Source: Verrucomicrobium spinosum (GTDB lineage Bacteria; Verrucomicrobiota; Verrucomicrobiia; JADLBR01; JAIBCM01). Taken from it: a stretch of 32,548 nucleotides of DNA. The stretch is taken from assembly GCA_020718645.1 (NCBI GenBank), contig DYRQ01000014.1, forward strand, positions 1 through 32,548, in the 5' to 3' direction. Position 1 is the first letter of the stretch. Each line of letters begins with the position of its first letter. The position numbers and the translations under genes were made by a program. Below, in pieces: positions 23,590 through 32,178 of the stretch. The notes beneath the pieces are model-generated. The model searched no databases. It was given only the letters and a program-made list of their open reading frames with translations, and was not told the origin of the DNA.

Positions 23590-26192
23590 TCTTCGATCCA
23601 CGGTTTGCGGTTGGCGTAATGTGAGGCGCGCAACTCTATGGCGCGAGCACCTTCTTCGAACTGCCCTTTGCGGCAGAGGTCTGCTGCCCGGTGGGCGGTT
23701 TCGATGGCCTCGGTGTATTTCCCGAGCCGGGCGAGTGAGGCTGACAGGGTGTCGAGAAAGGCGGGGTTCTCTGGGTTGTTGTTGGATGATTTTTGAATTC
23801 TCTCGAGAGCCTCCCGGTGTTCTTGAGTAGAACTCCACGGTGCTGTGGCCATGATCCAAGCAGCGTTATTCTGGGCATCGCCGACCCCGAGGTCTGCGGC
23901 TTGTCGGTAAAAAACGAGAGCCTGTTGTTTATGGCGGGTGTTGAGAAGGAGGGTGGCAATCTGGAAGGCGGCTTGAGCCCGAGCTGGTTCAGGCAGCAGC
24001 CGGAGAGTCTTGTGAAACAGTGGCACGGCTTCTTGCGTGTCGCCCGTGTGAACCTTCGCCTCGGCCAAGCGCATCCAAATGAGGGGTTGCTCTGGCATGA
24101 GATGGCAGGCCTGATTCCATTTGCTGGCGGCCTCCTGCCACAGCTCATGGGATGCCAGATAATCTCCTTGATAGAAAAGAGCATCTCCCCGTTCTTGCCC
24201 AGGCTCCACGGCGCAAACGAGCACATCCCATTTGAGATCCCGCAAGCCCGGCGGGATGCTGTAAGGAAGCGGCCTGAGCCAATCTGGCAATTCACGCCCA
24301 AAAAAAACTTTTGCACCAAAAGTCTGAGCTAGGTGCTGGCTGGGCTCTGTTGGTTTAGCGAGGTCGAAAAACTGCTGGATAAAGTGCTCGTAGCTAATGA
24401 AGGCAATGTGAGTGGTGGCGGAGTTTTTTAGTAACGCCAGTGCCTCGGCATCGCTGGTGGCGCTGTGTATAGCCGCGGCTTTTTTGAGTCCAGGCATATT
24501 CTCCCAGAAGAGGGAGCAGACACTGGTGAGATCTGAGAAATAGCCTAGGGGGGTGGAACAAGTAGGATTACTCAAGAAAACGGCTTTGCCCCCCCCCTCT
24601 GCGCGGATGAAATGCGCGATGTCTCGTAGGGCGAGCATGAGTCCTTCGTCTTGCGAGATGTTTTTTTGACGGGTGACCGCCTCGATTCGTTGCAGGTAGC
24701 TCACCGGTGTAGCGAGCGTCGTAGCCACTACGAACACAGCTAGGCAGTTCCGGAGCCACACGGGAGAGAGGGAATCCGAGATCCAGATACCAGCCGGCAC
24801 ACAGCAGCAGAGCCATGCCGCTGCCGCTACGAGGCTCCACCGAGTTTGCAGGGCAAAGGCCAAGGTCAAGGCTGCTGCCAGACCAAGAAAAAGGAGGCAC
24901 AGGCGCCGTATTCGCAGGGGGGTCTTTTTGTAAAAGGCTGCCCAAGCCAGCAGCAGCATGGGTAGTGGGGCTAATCCGATCAGGTGCAGAAACGGGGTGA
25001 TTCCAGATTGCTGAACTCGTATCCAGATAGGCAGACATTCGATGATATGCTCCAAGAGACCCGTGAAAAAGGGATCTCTCATCACATAGACGGATGATCC
25101 GCCGAGTGCGATAGTGACGGGTAATGCTGCAAGGCAGACCAGGGCGATGGCCCAGCGACCTATCTGATCACGGCGTGCGTGGATATGCCAGTTGGCCATC
25201 ATTTCTAGGAGCAGCCCGCCGCCGAGCCAGGCCAAGGAGTAGAGGGGATGGTTGGCTTCCAAGCGCCACGAGAGGTGGTTGGGGAAATATTCTAAGCCAT
25301 AAAAAAATAGCGAAGAGGCACAGCCTGAGTAACCCCAGAGCTTCCAGAGTTCAGGTTCCCCATTGGGATCTTGGCGCTTGGCTTGTAGTCCACCCAGAGA
25401 CAGGGTGGCTAGTGCCGCGACGCCTAGGCAGAGCAGCACGATGGTCATGGTGACCGCGCTGGCCCAGAGGGCGATGCCACCGAAGAGCCCAGAGAGCATG
25501 ACCCAGTATTGGCGGTGCCTGTGACTCATGCCTCTCGGGAGGGATGTCCAGCCAGCCCCGGAGATGGCCAAGCAGAGTGCCATGCCGACGATGGCGGCAT
25601 TGATCATGCCGTGGTGGTCAGGGTAACAGGGGAAAAATGACTCGTAATACAGGGCGCTTCCTGCTGCGGCGCAGGTGGTCCAGATCGCTGGAAAGACTCC
25701 AAACTTGGCGCGGATCATGGCGCCAAAAACAAGAAGGCACCCGATCAATAAAAGTGGGTTGGCCCATCCTGCCATCACTTCGATAGAGGCTCGGAGGGAT
25801 GTTCCTGTGGCAAGGGAGTGGCACTTGCCCAAGGTGATAAGCCACCAGCAGAAGCCTGAATTCCAGTGCAGTTCGCGACCTTCGGGGGGATTGTCCAGAG
25901 TGACATGGCGGAGACGCCAAGCCCCGCGGTCAGACATCTCTTGTGCGTAACGGATCCAAGCATAACCATCCACTGCAAAAGATGGGAGGATCAGGTTTCT
26001 TCCTTCCACTAGTTGAGCTGAGTTGGGTGGGGGAGCGAACTGGCTGCTCGCGTAATGCTGTCTTGCGGTGATCCCATGGGTGTGGTGGAGGATGTAAACT
26101 GTGGCGAAGCACCAAGTCAGAAGCCAGCAGACCCAGCCAGCGTAGTGGCGAATGCGGTTCCGTGGTGCGGCTGTGTCAGGCGAGTCCTGCAT
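23586..26192 (-). CDS. STT3/PglB-like GT-C membrane protein with C-terminal TPR repeats
   Basis: An 868-residue integral membrane protein. Residues ~18-38 are the first helix; the first loop has DGYAWIRYAQEM with D75, closely resembling the catalytic DGYA loop of bacterial oligosaccharyltransferase PglB/STT3. A second acidic motif, PDHHG (about 191-195), sits where STT3 has its next metal-binding carboxylate. About 10 more helices follow to ~480. I do not find the WWDYG acceptor-site motif of true oligosaccharyltransferases. Residues ~495-650 are a soluble region, and ~660-868 are TPR-type helical repeats (e.g. WMRLAEAKVHTGDTQEAVPL). I infer a GT-C enzyme using a polyprenyl-linked sugar. It is 60 bases after the pseudo-kinase gene and overlaps the methyltransferase gene by four bases. 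Confidence 0.8.
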   Translation of the reverse strand: MQDSPDTAAPRNRIRHYAGWVCWLLTWCFATVYILHHTHGITARQHYASSQFAPPPNSAQLVEGRNLILPSFAVDGYAWIRYAQEMSDRGAWRLRHVTLDNPPEGRELHWNSGFCWWLITLGKCHSLATGTSLRASIEVMAGWANPLLLIGCLLVFGAMIRAKFGVFPAIWTTCAAAGSALYYESFFPCYPDHHGMINAAIVGMALCLAISGAGWTSLPRGMSHRHRQYWVMLSGLFGGIALWASAVTMTIVLLCLGVAALATLSLGGLQAKRQDPNGEPELWKLWGYSGCASSLFFYGLEYFPNHLSWRLEANHPLYSLAWLGGGLLLEMMANWHIHARRDQIGRWAIALVCLAALPVTIALGGSSVYVMRDPFFTGLLEHIIECLPIWIRVQQSGITPFLHLIGLAPLPMLLLAWAAFYKKTPLRIRRLCLLFLGLAAALTLAFALQTRWSLVAAAAWLCCCVPAGIWISDSLSPVWLRNCLAVFVVATTLATPVSYLQRIEAVTRQKNISQDEGLMLALRDIAHFIRAEGGGKAVFLSNPTCSTPLGYFSDLTSVCSLFWENMPGLKKAAAIHSATSDAEALALLKNSATTHIAFISYEHFIQQFFDLAKPTEPSQHLAQTFGAKVFFGRELPDWLRPLPYSIPPGLRDLKWDVLVCAVEPGQERGDALFYQGDYLASHELWQEAASKWNQACHLMPEQPLIWMRLAEAKVHTGDTQEAVPLFHKTLRLLPEPARAQAAFQIATLLLNTRHKQQALVFYRQAADLGVGDAQNNAAWIMATAPWSSTQEHREALERIQKSSNNNPENPAFLDTLSASLARLGKYTEAIETAHRAADLCRKGQFEEGARAIELRASHYANRKPWIEE

Positions 26193-26252
26193 GACTTGGT
26201 GCTTGTAGGGGACAATTCCAAATCTGGCTATGCTTATTGTGCGAGGACAATT

Positions 26253-28787
26253 TTACTGAGGTGTCTCCATATCCGATTGGAGTTGGGCGAGCGTTTCATC
26301 GTAGGCGGCGCGGACTTCGGGGAGGAGGCTGGGCACCTGGCTGATGTCGTTGTCGCGACCCATTTTTTCGATGGTCTGACAGATTTTCACGAGGCGATCG
26401 GCTTCGAAATTTGAGGCGCTACCCTTGATGGTGTGCGCAATGCGGGTCACGGTCTTGATGTCCTGATTAGCGAGCGCAGCGTCCAATTCCCCCAGGCGTT
26501 GGGAGGTCTCTTTGAGGAACATCTCGATCAGGAACGGAGGGAGGTCGAGTTTGGGTCGCTTGGGCGGGCTGGGTGGAGCGAGCTTGGCAGCCTCCAGTGC
26601 CAATTCCTCTTCGTCCATCTCCTCGATGGAGGGGTGCGGGGGCGGGGCGGTCAGGGGCTCTGCGCGGGCAGTAGGGGTGACAGACGATACTATTTTACTG
26701 AGTATTTTAGAGAGGGCAGAAGGGATGAGAGGTTTGGCAAGGAAGTCATTGACCCCACAGATGGTGAAACGGCTCTTCTCGGCAGCGCTGCTGCTGGCGT
26801 TGAGAGCGATGATGGGGATGGTGCGCCGGATGCTTGAATAGTCACCCGAGCGTATGCGGCGTGTGGCCTCGATGCCGTCCATGACGGGCATGTGGCAGTC
26901 CATGAGCACGGCATCCACGGGTTGTAGAGCTAGTAGGTCCAAGGCTTCTTGTCCGTTGCCAGCGATCAGGGGGTGATGTCCGAGTTTCTCGAGGAGGGCC
27001 TTGGCGATCTCTTGGTTGGCGGAGCTGTCATCCACTACCAAGACAGTGAGCGGATGAGTGGAAGTGGCCGGTTGCGCCTGCGCTGGAGCAGCAGGGTGGA
27101 TGACGGCTTTTTTGGCCAAGGTGTCGTGGAGGGATTGAGCTGTGACAGGGCGGTAGAGGACGGCATCTATTCCCGCCTTGGTGATTTCAGCAGGGCTTGG
27201 CTGTGTCTGTTTGTGGCAGAGCAACACCACTTTAGATTTCTGAGCCGCGGGCAATTTTTTCAGGGTGCGCGCCAGTGATAGGGCGTCGAGGATGCCAGGG
27301 TGATGGGCGAGGATGATGAGGTTGAAGGCTGCACCCTGCTCCGCATGGGTGCTCGTCCAAGTAGCTGCGTCGTTCGGATCAGGGCAAGACTTGTAAGCCA
27401 TACTCCACGAGGAGAGCCAAGAGGTGAGAACCTCCCGGTGCGCAGGCACGGGTTCTACCAGCAAAGCGCGTATGCCCCAGAGAGTCTCTTGTCGGGATGC
27501 TTCCTGCGTGGGCTGCACTTTTTCAAAAGGGAGGGTGAGGCGATAAACCAGATCCTTGCTGGGTTGGCGCTCGGTAGAGAGAGAGCCACCCATTTGCTCC
27601 GCCCAGTGATTACAGAGCGGGAAGGCGATGGAGGCAGGCTGGATCAAGTCGTGCCCAGTAGGGTCTGGAACTGTGTTTTGGGTCTCATCCCATGTGGTAA
27701 ATATGTCCAACTCGACCAGCGATTGTTGGGGGGTATCTTTGATAATCTGGAGGTTGAGGGTGAGAGTTCCAGAGGCAGTTTGCGAGGCGGCGCATTCCAG
27801 AAGCAGCGAGACCATGCGTATCAAACGGGCGCGGTCGCCAGACAGGTGGCGCGGTAAGGTTTGTGGGATACGGCAGAGCAACTCGACTTTTTTCTCTGTG
27901 ATTTTTGCACTGCTGGCGCAGAGACTTTCCTCCAACGCATCGAGTAACTCGAACATTTCAGAGGAGAGTGGGGCCGGGACACATTCTAGTCCCGAGAGGT
28001 CGGCGATATTTTCAGCTAGGGTGCAGAGGCTCGAAGACTGGGAAGCGATGGTCTGGACCTGTGCTCGCTCGGCATGGTCGAGATCGGTGTCGAGCAACAA
28101 ATGGGCGAATTCGGTAAAACCCCTTAGGGTGGCTTGGATTTTATTCGCGAAAGCAGCCAGTCTGAGCTGGGAGGTGCGGAGAGATTCAGAAGTGGTGCAG
28201 GTCAGTTTTTCGAGGTTGGTTGCGGCCTTCTCCACCTGAGTTTGGAGCAGGGAAACCTGTTCGTGCTGGCGAGTTACCAAGGCTTTCTGCGAGCTGATCT
28301 GCGAGGCGGCTACTGTCAAGATCCGGTGGGGGTCAGCCACCCCGGTCAGGCGGTCGTCTTCTTGCAGCACCAAGAGAGCGTGGGGATGGTCGTCGGAACC
28401 AATCGGTAAACCGAGCACTGTCAACACCTGCTCGATGGGGGCGTCCACAGCGATAGTGTCAAACAGAGAGACCATAGCCTCAGAGATGCTTTTCTTTCGG
28501 GACTGGGGTGAGGCAAAGCCGAGCCCCCCTTTTCCCGCTGGCTGGCGGGCATGGACTTGGCGACAGATGTCTGCATTGATGACGCCGATGGGCTTGCCAT
28601 CCTCCCCACATACCGGGAGCCATGCCCCGGGGTGTTTCTCGAAAAATGCGTGCGCCTCCTCCCAACGACTGTCTGTTCGCAAAGAGAAGCGGTGTGCCAG
28701 ACAATCCACTAACCACGGGGGAGGGGCACTTATGGCGGCAGCGTCAATATCGGGGAGGGCGTTCAATAAGTCACTATAGTCTGGCAA
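26253..28787 (-). CDS. CBS-pair hybrid signalling protein with degenerate kinase core, intact REC and HPt
   Basis: An 844-residue cytoplasmic protein. Residues ~27-165 form a CBS pair (adenosyl-ligand sensing). A coiled coil (165-205) leads to a HisKA-like helix in which the phospho-histidine is replaced: FANKIQATLRGFTEF aligns with [15 protein letters not shown], putting N215 at the His position. The ATPase region (~315-425) lacks an N box (RMVSLLLECAASQ) and the GxG motifs. A first receiver (~440-560) is degenerate: LIILAHHPGI has no aspartate and YRPV replaces the Lys-Pro. A second receiver is intact (D630, LMDCHMPVMDG; FLAKPL) and so is the HPt (H785, RIAHTIKGS). The start is a TTG, so the exact N-terminus is uncertain. 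It may act as a phosphorelay scaffold or acceptor for another kinase. Confidence 0.85.
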   Translation of the reverse strand: MPDYSDLLNALPDIDAAAISAPPPWLVDCLAHRFSLRTDSRWEEAHAFFEKHPGAWLPVCGEDGKPIGVINADICRQVHARQPAGKGGLGFASPQSRKKSISEAMVSLFDTIAVDAPIEQVLTVLGLPIGSDDHPHALLVLQEDDRLTGVADPHRILTVAASQISSQKALVTRQHEQVSLLQTQVEKAATNLEKLTCTTSESLRTSQLRLAAFANKIQATLRGFTEFAHLLLDTDLDHAERAQVQTIASQSSSLCTLAENIADLSGLECVPAPLSSEMFELLDALEESLCASSAKITEKKVELLCRIPQTLPRHLSGDRARLIRMVSLLLECAASQTASGTLTLNLQIIKDTPQQSLVELDIFTTWDETQNTVPDPTGHDLIQPASIAFPLCNHWAEQMGGSLSTERQPSKDLVYRLTLPFEKVQPTQEASRQETLWGIRALLVEPVPAHREVLTSWLSSWSMAYKSCPDPNDAATWTSTHAEQGAAFNLIILAHHPGILDALSLARTLKKLPAAQKSKVVLLCHKQTQPSPAEITKAGIDAVLYRPVTAQSLHDTLAKKAVIHPAAPAQAQPATSTHPLTVLVVDDSSANQEIAKALLEKLGHHPLIAGNGQEALDLLALQPVDAVLMDCHMPVMDGIEATRRIRSGDYSSIRRTIPIIALNASSSAAEKSRFTICGVNDFLAKPLIPSALSKILSKIVSSVTPTARAEPLTAPPPHPSIEEMDEEELALEAAKLAPPSPPKRPKLDLPPFLIEMFLKETSQRLGELDAALANQDIKTVTRIAHTIKGSASNFEADRLVKICQTIEKMGRDNDISQVPSLLPEVRAAYDETLAQLQSDMETPQ

Positions 28788-28951
28788 GTGTGTGACAGCA
28801 AAACCTCGAAATTGTAAATCTCTGGTGACTGCTATGCGGTCAACAGGAGCTTAACCTTGATAAATACCCGCTCACAGTGGGGTGCAAGATGTTGTGAGTG
28901 AATACGAAAAGTGTAGAAGAATCGCCTGGCATGGGAAGGGGAGGATGATCT

Positions 28952-28972
28952 TGTGAATAACTCTGTGAATAA
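28952..28972 (+). repeat. Direct repeat TGTGAATAA upstream of HNH gene
   Basis: TGTGAATAA occurs twice, separated by CTC (12-base spacing), ending seven bases before a -35 candidate. A related TGTGAGTGAATA occurs about 60 bases earlier. Spacing close to one helical turn suggests a regulator-binding site. The pattern is visible; the role is inferred. Confidence 0.4.
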
Positions 28973-28978
28973 ATCGGT

Positions 28979-29006
28979 TTGACCCAGTTGCAGTCTTTGC
29001 TAGAAC
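28979..29006 (+). promoter_or_regulatory. Candidate promoter of the HNH gene
   Basis: TTGACC (28979-28984) and TAGAAC (29001-29006) are separated by 16 bases, and the start codon is 24 bases beyond. It lies directly after the TGTGAATAA direct repeat, in a 243-base divergent spacer between this gene and the minus-strand pseudo-kinase. Confidence 0.4.
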
Positions 29007-29030
29007 AAGCGGCGGAATCGTTCCACTCGC

Positions 29031-29639
29031 ATGATGACCGCGTCTATAGGGCAGAATGTGTTAGTGCTGAACCGATTGTGGCAGGCAGTCCATGTCTGCT
29101 CGGTTCGGAGGGCCTTCACTCTCCTCTACGCCGGACACGCTCATGTTGTCCATGAAGAGGGCGATAGCTACCAGACGCTCAATTTCGAAAAGTGGCATGA
29201 TATCTCCCAAGACTATTGCGGCGCTGATGTGGTGAGCACCGTGGCTTTCAAAGTGCGGGTGCCTCGTGTGATCGTGCTTCTCTTCTATGATCGTTTTCCG
29301 AAAAAAGAGGTCAAATTTACTCGGAATAATATTTTCGACCGCGACAAGCACACTTGTCAGTATTGCGGCAAGGTCTTCCCCAGAGAGATGTTGAACCTCG
29401 ATCATGTGGTGCCCCGTGACCGCGGTGGCCAAATGAGCTGGGAAAATATCGTCTGCTCCTGCATCCCGTGCAACACTCGCAAAGGCAATCGCACGCCGTC
29501 CGAGGCCGGTATGCGCCTCCTCCGTCAACCCAAGCGCCCGCGCTGGCGCCCGTCTTTGCATGTCACCTTCGCCAAAGCCTCCGAGGATTCATGGAGAAAC
29601 TTTCTGGATCTCTCCTGCTGGCATGTCGAGGTGGGGTAG
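29031..29639 (+). CDS. HNH endonuclease-like protein
   Basis: A 202-residue protein of the widespread small HNH-nuclease family. The N-terminal half (GQNVLVLNRLWQAVHVCSVRRAFTLLYAG, FDRFP-like LLFYDRFP) is the family's conserved domain of unknown role. The HNH zinc-finger core begins with CQYCG (C109, C112), continues LNLDHVVPRDRGG (D124, H125; the catalytic segment), ENIVCSC with N139, and CNTRKGN. All metal- and DNA-binding residues appear intact. The last ~45 residues are Arg/Pro/Trp-rich. Whether it cuts DNA in defence, repair or something else is not known. Two tandem ATG codons begin the gene. It is 72 bases before metF on the same strand. Confidence 0.9.
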   Translation: MMTASIGQNVLVLNRLWQAVHVCSVRRAFTLLYAGHAHVVHEEGDSYQTLNFEKWHDISQDYCGADVVSTVAFKVRVPRVIVLLFYDRFPKKEVKFTRNNIFDRDKHTCQYCGKVFPREMLNLDHVVPRDRGGQMSWENIVCSCIPCNTRKGNRTPSEAGMRLLRQPKRPRWRPSLHVTFAKASEDSWRNFLDLSCWHVEVG

Positions 29640-29711
29640 CCGCTCGCGTCCCGATAGCTGTAGCGCTTTCTCGCTGGCTTATCCTCGGATTTTTGGCGTA
29701 GAGTCTCCCTT

Positions 29712-30599
29712 ATGTTAATTCGCGATATTTTGCAGGCAACGCCAACGGCCTTCAGCTTCGAATTTTTTCCGCCCAAGACAGAGGAGGGCTGGACCAGACT
29801 CTATCAGACCATCTCCGAGATCAAACCACTAGAGCCTTCGAGTGTCAGTGTGACCTATGGGGCAGGGGGAAGCACACGCGACAGGACTCATGATCTCGTG
29901 GTCAAAATCCAGAAGGAGACCTCTATCACCGTGGTTTCTCACCTGACTTGTGTCGGGTCAACCCAAGAAGAAATCCAGGCGATTGTGGCACGCTATGAAA
30001 GCGAAGGTGTGAGCAATATATTGGCTCTGCGCGGTGACCCGCCCAAAGGCTCAGTTTTCTCACCCGTTCCCGGCGGCTTCAGTTATGCCGCCGATTTGGT
30101 TTCCTATATCCGTTCCAATAATCCGGGTGTCGGTATCGGAGTGGCCGGTTTCCCAGAGGGGCATCCCGATATGCCCAATCGCCTGAAAGAGATGGATTAC
30201 CTGAAAGCTAAAGTAGAGGCTGGCGCCGATTATATTGTGACGCAGCTTTTTTTCGATAACAGGGATTTTTACGATTTCCGCGAGAGGTGTGAGTTGGCTG
30301 GGATTCGAGTCCCCATCGTGGCAGGCATCATGCCGGTATCCACCAGATCCGGGATGGTGCGCATGGCTGATTTGGCGGCTGGTGCACGCATTCCAGCTAG
30401 GTTGCTCAAATCCGTTTACCGGGCATCAGACGATGCCGCAGTCGAAGCTGTCGGCATACATTGGGCCACAGAGCAGGTCAGAGACCTGATTGATAACGGG
30501 GTGCGTGGAATTCATTTTTACACGCTTAACCAGTCCAAGGCGACTCTCAAAATTCATGAATCACTGGGAGTCACCAAATCGTCCCAGCTCCTCGGTTGA
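29712..30599 (+). CDS. metF: Methylenetetrahydrofolate reductase
   Basis: MetF reduces 5,10-methylene-THF to 5-methyl-THF with an FAD cofactor, providing the methyl group for methionine synthesis, in the cytoplasm. The 295-residue TIM-barrel protein has AFSFEFFPPKTEEG (with Glu at ~17 at the catalytic position), SVTYGAGGSTRDRTH, THLTC-like SHLTCVGST, NILALRGDPP, and TQLFFDN followed by AGIMPVST, all in the usual order. Length equals the E. coli enzyme (296). No Shine-Dalgarno beyond a weak GAG is seen. metH/metE, and any SAM or cobalamin riboswitch, are not in the window. Confidence 0.95.
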   Translation: MLIRDILQATPTAFSFEFFPPKTEEGWTRLYQTISEIKPLEPSSVSVTYGAGGSTRDRTHDLVVKIQKETSITVVSHLTCVGSTQEEIQAIVARYESEGVSNILALRGDPPKGSVFSPVPGGFSYAADLVSYIRSNNPGVGIGVAGFPEGHPDMPNRLKEMDYLKAKVEAGADYIVTQLFFDNRDFYDFRERCELAGIRVPIVAGIMPVSTRSGMVRMADLAAGARIPARLLKSVYRASDDAAVEAVGIHWATEQVRDLIDNGVRGIHFYTLNQSKATLKIHESLGVTKSSQLLG

Positions 30600-30639
30600 T
30601 CTGCCGCACAAAGGTGTCAACCTCCCGCACGAAATAACT

Positions 30640-31686
30640 ATGGAACACCAGAGCAAAAATACGAGGGCATGGACCGGTAACCCCACCTTGGACGGGCTGA
30701 TTACCCAAGTGCTAGAGGTCGGGAAAATCCAACAGGATGATGCAGATTACTACCGCGAGCTGATCGTGAACGCCATCAAGCTTGCCCGGAATAATCCCAG
30801 TTATGCGGACTTGAAATTGTTTACGCGTTCGATGCGTGAGTTGCGGGTCGCTAATAAGATTTTTGCCGACTATAAGCACATCAAAAAGCTTTCCATTTTC
30901 GGCTCTGCTCGCACCAAACCCGGCACACCTGAATATGTCGCTGCCCATGATTTCGCTAAGATGATGGTGGAGGCCGGATGGATGGTCATTACTGGCGGTG
31001 GCGACGGTATCATGGGAGCAGCCCAAGAGGGAGCTGGGGCAGAGCGCAGCTTTGGTCTTAACATCCGTCTCCCCTTTGAACAGCGTGCCAATGCCACCAT
31101 AGAAAAAGATCCTAAGCTGATCAATTTCCGCTACTTTTTTACGCGCAAAGTCAATTTCGTCAAAGAGAGTAAAGCCGTGGTCTGTTTTCCTGGTGGATTC
31201 GGGACCATGGATGAAGCTTTCGAGGCGCTGACCTTGATACAGACGGGGAAAGCTCCGCTATTTCCTTTGATTTTCATGGATGCTCCTGGGGGCGATTTCT
31301 GGCGCACTTTTGAGAAGTATCTCAGAGATCATCTGCTCAAGGATGGCTGGATTTCTTCGGATGACTTTCATCTGTTCAAAATCATGGACTGCCAGCAGAC
31401 AGCGGCAGCGGAGATACTGAATTTTTACCGCAACTACCATTCCTCACGCTATGTCGGTGATCTGCTGGTGATGCGCTTGTTGCGTCCGGTTCCAGAAGAG
31501 GCGTTTGCAGCGCTCCAAGTAGAGTTTCAAGATATCTGTGTGGACGGCGTGCCTGTGCAATGTCACGCACTACCTGAGGAGATCAATGAACCGGAATTGA
31601 CGGACTTGACTCGAATCTGTGTGCCGTTCAACCGTAAGAATCTCGGACGCCTGCGCAAACTGATAGATCTGATCAACGAGTATTGA
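30640..31686 (+). CDS. LOG-family (TIGR00730-like) Rossmann-fold protein, long form
   Basis: The ORF track begins at 30490 inside metF; the ATG at 30640 (after the metF stop) gives a 348-residue protein whose family similarity starts near residue 60, so I use it. The fold is the lysine-decarboxylase-like/LOG type: LSIFGSARTK (85-93), VITGGGDGIMGAAQEGA (117-132) with GGG phosphate binding, and FPGGFGTMDEAFE (183-195), the defining PGGxGTxxE motif. Classic LOG phosphoribohydrolases are about 190-220 residues; this one has ~80 extra residues N-terminal and ~130 C-terminal, more like PpnN nucleotide nucleosidases. It probably cleaves nucleoside 5'-monophosphates. Stop codon TGA is two bases before the left inverted repeat of the mobile element. 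Confidence 0.9.
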   Translation: MEHQSKNTRAWTGNPTLDGLITQVLEVGKIQQDDADYYRELIVNAIKLARNNPSYADLKLFTRSMRELRVANKIFADYKHIKKLSIFGSARTKPGTPEYVAAHDFAKMMVEAGWMVITGGGDGIMGAAQEGAGAERSFGLNIRLPFEQRANATIEKDPKLINFRYFFTRKVNFVKESKAVVCFPGGFGTMDEAFEALTLIQTGKAPLFPLIFMDAPGGDFWRTFEKYLRDHLLKDGWISSDDFHLFKIMDCQQTAAAEILNFYRNYHSSRYVGDLLVMRLLRPVPEEAFAALQVEFQDICVDGVPVQCHALPEEINEPELTDLTRICVPFNRKNLGRLRKLIDLINEY

Positions 31687-31687
31687 T

Positions 31688-31753
31688 CCCAGATTACGCA
31701 ATTGAAAACAGGAGGAAGTCAGGAAGGTCTGTTAATTAGGCAGTTGAAGAGAG
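31688..31753 (+). repeat. Left arm of long inverted repeat
   Basis: Arm of about 66 bases starting CCCAGATTACGCAATTGAAA; its first 23 bases match the right arm with one difference, and the remainder aligns imperfectly with one gap, ending TTGAAGAGAG. It begins directly after the stop codon of the LOG-family gene. Confidence 0.65.
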
Positions 31754-31795
31754 AATGCGTAACAATCTAGACCACCACAAAGGCGAGCAGATAAA

Positions 31796-31818
31796 CCCAA
31801 ATTTTGCATTAGAAGGCA
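31796..31818 (+). repeat. Degenerate copy of the terminal repeat motif
   Basis: CCCAAATTTTGCATTAGAAGGCA resembles the start of the left arm (CCCAGATTACGCAATTGAAA) with several substitutions. It stands about 75 bases before the transposase start and may be the element's own left end. Confidence 0.4.
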
Positions 31819-31869
31819 TGGAAAGAAGGTAGTTGAGAGTTGGGAGTGCAGGTGGGAGGATGCACCGGT

Positions 31870-32176
31870 ATGGTGAGCCCGATATTTGAGTTGGAATACA
31901 GCGACGAGAAGGTGACAGCGTGGGGCGGGATGCGCCTGATGAAAGAGGTGTTGGAGCGCAGCGGGGTGAGTCAGCAGCTCAGGGGATTGCCGCTGCCTGT
32001 TCCTAGATCGAAACCGTGGGTATGATCCTGCGGTGGTGGTGGAGAGCTATCTGGTCAATGTATGGATGGGCTGTTACCGGATGAGCCACACGGAGGTGTT
32101 GCGGCAGGATGACACGCTCAAGACGCTTTTTGGCTGGAAGCAGACCCCATCTGGGAGCAGTTACGGGCGGTTTTTC
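31870..32176 (+). pseudogene. IS1380-family transposase, 5' fragment with frameshift
   Basis: The start is taken as the ATG at 31870. Frame 1 encodes FELEYSDEKVTAWGGMRLMK and LERSGVSQQL, resembling the N-terminus of IS1380-type transposases, then runs into a TGA at 32023-32025. Frame 2 takes over with LDRNRGYDPAVVVESYLV, VNVWMGCYRMSHTEVLRQDD and LKTLFGWKQTPSGSSYGRFF. A frameshift near 31993-32005 joins them naturally. Similarity ends at GRFF, where an internal copy of the terminal repeat begins, so the catalytic DDE core is missing and the element cannot move by itself. Inference of family is from memory of conserved patterns, not a search. Confidence 0.65.
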
Positions 32177-32178
32177 AA

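Noticed and set aside
29640-29711. SAM or cobalamin riboswitch before metF
   Set aside because: The spacer is only 72 bases and shows no recognisable riboswitch core.
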